Positions 50,883 to 52,910 of a DNA stretch of 52,910 nt are shown here, in pieces. The stretch covers positions 1-52,910 of the forward strand of contig PEVN01000499.1 of assembly GCA_002779825.1 (NCBI GenBank), in the 5' to 3' direction. The position numbers were made by a program, and so were the translations under genes. The DNA comes from Armatimonadetes bacterium CG06_land_8_20_14_3_00_66_21 (GTDB lineage: Bacteria > Armatimonadota > Abditibacteriia > CG2-30-66-41). Within the stretch, counting starts at the first letter, position 1, and every line of letters begins with the position of its first letter. Under the pieces are notes generated by a model. That model saw only the letters and a list, made by a program, of their open reading frames with translations. It was not told the DNA's origin and did no database searches.

Positions 50883-51251
50883 TCACCGGGCGAGGGCATA
50901 GGGCTGGATCAACACGTCAGCGGGGATGCCGAAGGCATCGTGGAGCTTCCTGATCATCCTCAGGGTGAGCGGCCGCTTGCGGTCCAGGACCTCCTCCACC
51001 CGGCGGCCGCCGCCAAGATGCTTCTCCAGCTCGCGGGAAGAGAAGCCGCGGCTTTCCATGTAGTACTGGACCGCATCGATGGGGTCTGGTGGTGGGAGGG
51101 GGTGATGCAGCGCCTCGTATGACTCCACCAGAGTCGTCAACACGTCCAGTCTGTCCGCTTCCGGCGTCCCTGGAGGAACATCGATTAGCCGGTCGATCTC
51201 TGCGAGAGCGGCTTCATAGTCAGACTCGGTTCGTATCGGCTTGATGTCCAT
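50883..51251 (-). CDS. higA: HigA-type antitoxin, HTH domain
   Basis: A 122-residue antitoxin of the HigA/XRE type. It starts at ATG 51251 (MDIKPIRTESDYEAALAEID), 19 bp after the toxin stop. The N-terminal half, including LIDVPPGTPEADRLDVLTTL, is the toxin-binding region and the C-terminal helix-turn-helix is in QYYMESRGFSSRELEKHLGG, followed by EVLDRKRPLTLRMIRKLHDA. HigA represses its own operon by binding the promoter; here that is the TTGTTC/TATAAT pair upstream of the toxin gene. The toxin-first order is the normal higBA order. Confidence 0.9.
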   Translation of the reverse strand: MDIKPIRTESDYEAALAEIDRLIDVPPGTPEADRLDVLTTLVESYEALHHPLPPPDPIDAVQYYMESRGFSSRELEKHLGGGRRVEEVLDRKRPLTLRMIRKLHDAFGIPADVLIQPYALAR

Positions 51252-51270
51252 GGCAGACGAGGCACCTCCG

Positions 51271-51600
51271 CTACGCGGTAGTCGCGTCGATCTGGTCGTA
51301 CTCGTGGTGTGTCCCGATGAAGCGGATGTAGACAACGCCCTTCTCGTAGCGAACTGCCACCACGAGGCGGTACTGGTTGCCCTTGATCCTGAACACGACG
51401 CGGTTGTTCGCCAAGATGCTGGCGTTGCGGTAGGCGTTCCGGATGTCTCCGGGACTCCACCACGCCGCCTTTCTGGCATCGTGGTACCAGGCCCGTAGCG
51501 GGCGCTCGGCGTCGGCATGGCGGCTCCAGAACTCGCGCAAGGATCTCAGGGCAACGACGCGCGTGACCCCAATTATAGGGCGCTGCGAGGCAAGGAACAA
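51271..51600 (-). CDS. higB: HigB-type mRNA interferase toxin, start uncertain
   Basis: A HigB-family toxin (RelE-like fold) that cleaves mRNA in the ribosome. The conserved core is REFWSRHADAERPLRAWYHD, SPGDIRNAYRNASILANNRV, VFRIKGNQYRLVVAVRYEKG and FIGTHHEYDQIDATTA at the end. The coordinates give the longest frame, from TTG 51600, but that TTG is the first half of a -35 box of a strong promoter reading into the gene (51600-51572), so the mRNA probably begins near 51565. Between there and the conserved core no ATG, GTG or TTG exists before TTG 51540; a GTC, CTG or leaderless start at 51567-51549 would preserve the usual N-terminus. The active-site region is intact. Confidence 0.88.
   Translation of the reverse strand: MFLASQRPIIGVTRVVALRSLREFWSRHADAERPLRAWYHDARKAAWWSPGDIRNAYRNASILANNRVVFRIKGNQYRLVVAVRYEKGVVYIRFIGTHHEYDQIDATTA
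51572..51600 (-). promoter_or_regulatory. Promoter of the higBA operon
   Basis: On the minus strand TTGTTC (51600-51595) and TATAAT (51577-51572) lie exactly 17 bases apart, an excellent housekeeping-type promoter. The expected start is near 51565, which places the mRNA 5' end at or inside the HigB coding sequence. HigA probably binds here. Confidence 0.75.
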
Positions 51601-51769
51601 GGCGCTTGTCCGGGATCGGACCTACACGCTTGACTACGCACGCCCGAGTGAACTGCCAGTCAGAGAAGTTGGGCGCACCCAGTCCACTCAGCCAACGAAC
51701 GCCAGCGTCAGGGTCGGCGATTCAGCCGTCTGTCGCCCATCCCAGCCCGATGGTTCGCCGCGAACACGG

Positions 51770-51988
51770 TTACGATGTGGCCTGCTTGCTCGTTGGCCGC
51801 TTGCGCTCCGACTTCTTCTTCAGACCGACGGCCTGGGCTTCGTTGGAGTCTCTGCCGTACTGCGCGATGACCTGATCCTTGGCGCTGAGCACAAGCTCGT
51901 GGAACTCCCACTCGTTGGTGGTTGCCGTGTCGCGCGCGGCCTCAGCCGCGGCCTGCTTCTGGATCTCGTCGCCCTGCGCCGCAGTCAT
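51770..51988 (-). CDS. Small protein of unknown function, 72 residues
   Basis: A 72-residue charged protein from ATG 51988 (MTAAQGDEIQKQAAAEAARD), with GGAAG 5 bases ahead. The C-terminal part, FHELVLSAKDQVIAQYGRDS followed by EAQAVGLKKKSERKRPTSKQ, resembles the tail of longer uncharacterised bacterial proteins, so this may be a shortened descendant or a fragment of one. An 11-bp direct repeat GCGCATCGCGT occurs just upstream at 52020-52030 and 52041-52051. The 169-bp stretch between this gene and the higBA promoter (51601-51769) holds nothing else I can support. Confidence 0.5.
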   Translation of the reverse strand: MTAAQGDEIQKQAAAEAARDTATTNEWEFHELVLSAKDQVIAQYGRDSNEAQAVGLKKKSERKRPTSKQATS

Positions 51989-52220
51989 CGCCGCTTCCGC
52001 GCACACGAGGCGTTTGTGTGCGCATCGCGTGCGCTTGGTCGCGCATCGCGTCGCCCGACCTGAACAGAGACTGCGCGGACTATCGCCTCGCTCGCGGCGC
52101 GCAACGAGTGCGATGAAGTGCACTGAGACATGCACTCACGGCTCGGCAGGGCTGTGCAGGCGTTCCTCGACTGCCGCTACCAGCCTCCGGAAGCACGCTG
52201 TCTCTGCCGCCGAAGCTGCG

Positions 52221-52910
52221 TCAGATCCCCCAGTGCTCGTTGATCGGCTTCTGGTACTCGCACACGGCGCCCGAGAGCACGTCGTCGTACTTCACGGGCT
52301 TGCCGATGGTCGCCGACTCGTAGCACGCTTCGCAGAGGGCTTTGGCGCGCAGCCCTGCCTCACCGTCGACGTCCGGCGGCCGGTTGTTGGCGATGGCGTC
52401 GATGAAGTCGCCTACCTCGACGGCGAAGCCGTCGGTCACGCCGTAGGGGAACAGGCGCCCTCGCTCTGCACAGCCGAGGCTCATCAGGTACTCGACCTGG
52501 ATCTGCTCGCGCGACTTGGTGTTGCCGTCCGCCAGCTTCAGCTCGGCACCGCTCTGGAATGGGTGGAACGGGAACCCGAGGTCGTTGAGCGAGCCGGCGC
52601 TGCCGTGGTAGAGGGCGATCCGCACCTCGTGCCCTGGCGCGGAACGGGACCAGCACCAAGTGCCCATCAGCCCGCTCTTGAATCGCATCGTCACGACCCA
52701 GGAGTCTTCGACATCCAACGGTAGCGGCTGACCGAGGAACGAGGCCTCGATCAGGGGCGCGTCAAACGTCCGCATCTGGCACGTGACTTCGTCGACGTCG
52801 CCGAACACATGCAGCATCATGTCGGTGAAGTGCGCGCCGCTGTCCATGATCATGCCGCCGCCAGTAAGGGTCTTGATCGCGCGCCACTGCATCGCCGGCC
52901 TGTCCACCGG
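52221..52910 (-). CDS. Gfo/Idh/MocA family oxidoreductase, C-terminal part (cut by window edge)
   Basis: About 230 C-terminal residues of a Gfo/Idh/MocA oxidoreductase; the N-terminal Rossmann domain lies beyond the right edge, and the apparent start codon at 52907 is internal. The visible part contains GGGMIMDSGAHFTDMMLHVF, the D-x3-H metal/substrate motif of this family, a beta-sheet region (EVTCQMRTFDAP, LDVEDSWVVTMRF) and the closing helix AGLRAKALCEACYESATIGK. The stop is TGA at 52223-52221. The neighbouring context beyond the window is unknown, so only the enzyme family can be named. Confidence 0.88.
   Translation of the reverse strand, partial: PVDRPAMQWRAIKTLTGGGMIMDSGAHFTDMMLHVFGDVDEVTCQMRTFDAPLIEASFLGQPLPLDVEDSWVVTMRFKSGLMGTWCWSRSAPGHEVRIALYHGSAGSLNDLGFPFHPFQSGAELKLADGNTKSREQIQVEYLMSLGCAERGRLFPYGVTDGFAVEVGDFIDAIANNRPPDVDGEAGLRAKALCEACYESATIGKPVKYDDVLSGAVCEYQKPINEHWGI

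Noticed and set aside
52010-52060. 11-bp direct repeat GCGCATCGCGT as a mobile-element end
   Set aside because: Only two short copies 21 bases apart; fits chance in GC-rich sequence.
1-52910. CRISPR arrays and tRNA genes
   Set aside because: No set of regularly spaced direct repeats and no complete tRNA cloverleaf were found apart from the tRNA-like part of tmRNA.

Overview
The window is GC-rich (about two thirds G+C by eye) bacterial chromosome with a Gram-negative-like exopolysaccharide locus, core translation and cell-wall genes, four Gfo/Idh/MocA oxidoreductases, a secreted polysaccharide-lyase-like protein and two kinds of toxin-antitoxin pair. It has rpmE, a DUF1385 gene, prfA, prmC and tsaC in a row, many GTG/TTG starts and many GTGA/TTGA stop-start overlaps. 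This fits a deep-branching heterotroph of the Armatimonadota / Chloroflexota / Planctomycetota sort. Armatimonadota is my guess, from style alone and not from a search. TGA is used as a normal stop throughout.

Layout. (1) 1-12246: surface-polysaccharide locus with five or six glycosyltransferases (GT4 and GT2 types), a Wzx-like flippase, an SDR epimerase/dehydratase, a Gfo/Idh oxidoreductase and a Wzz-like chain-length protein fused to a SPOR domain; the Wzz gene is cut by one in-frame TGA. (2) 12472-15291: a pair of M16 peptidases, one with an intact HxxEH motif and one without. (3) 15650-19537: a RodA/FtsW-type SEDS gene, an unknown gene, and a secreted TPR plus HExxH protein. (4) 19569-26253: rpmE, DUF1385, prfA, prmC, tsaC, a TPR lipoprotein and deoB, tightly packed behind a clear promoter. 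(5) 26291-31682, minus strand: a defence-like operon read in the order DUF3800 protein, truncated type III Mod, PIN toxin, small partner, type III Res. (6) 31887-37140, minus strand: class III aminotransferase, Gfo/Idh oxidoreductase, N-acyl-D-amino-acid deacylase and a TIM-barrel isomerase/epimerase, interrupted by a 149-bp element with perfect 31-bp inverted arms. (7) 37362-41339: a 1325-residue secreted exo-rhamnogalacturonan-lyase-like protein. (8) 41371-42360: ssrA (tmRNA) with terminator, and smpB with promoter. (9) 42520-49939: apbE, a DoxX-like gene, a Tat-exported Gfo/Idh protein, alanine dehydrogenase, an HlyD-type periplasmic adaptor and a MacB/LolD-type ATPase. (10) 49986-52910: a membrane protein, a HigB/HigA pair with its own promoter, a small unknown gene, and a Gfo/Idh gene cut by the window end.

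The strongest candidates for something undescribed are the rebuilt type III restriction operon, where the endonuclease subunit looks intact but Mod has lost its catalytic half and is accompanied by a DUF3800 protein and an embedded PIN/antitoxin pair; the 149-bp structured inverted-repeat element at 33343-33491; and the Wzz-SPOR fusion, which would tie polymer export to cell-wall remodelling sites.
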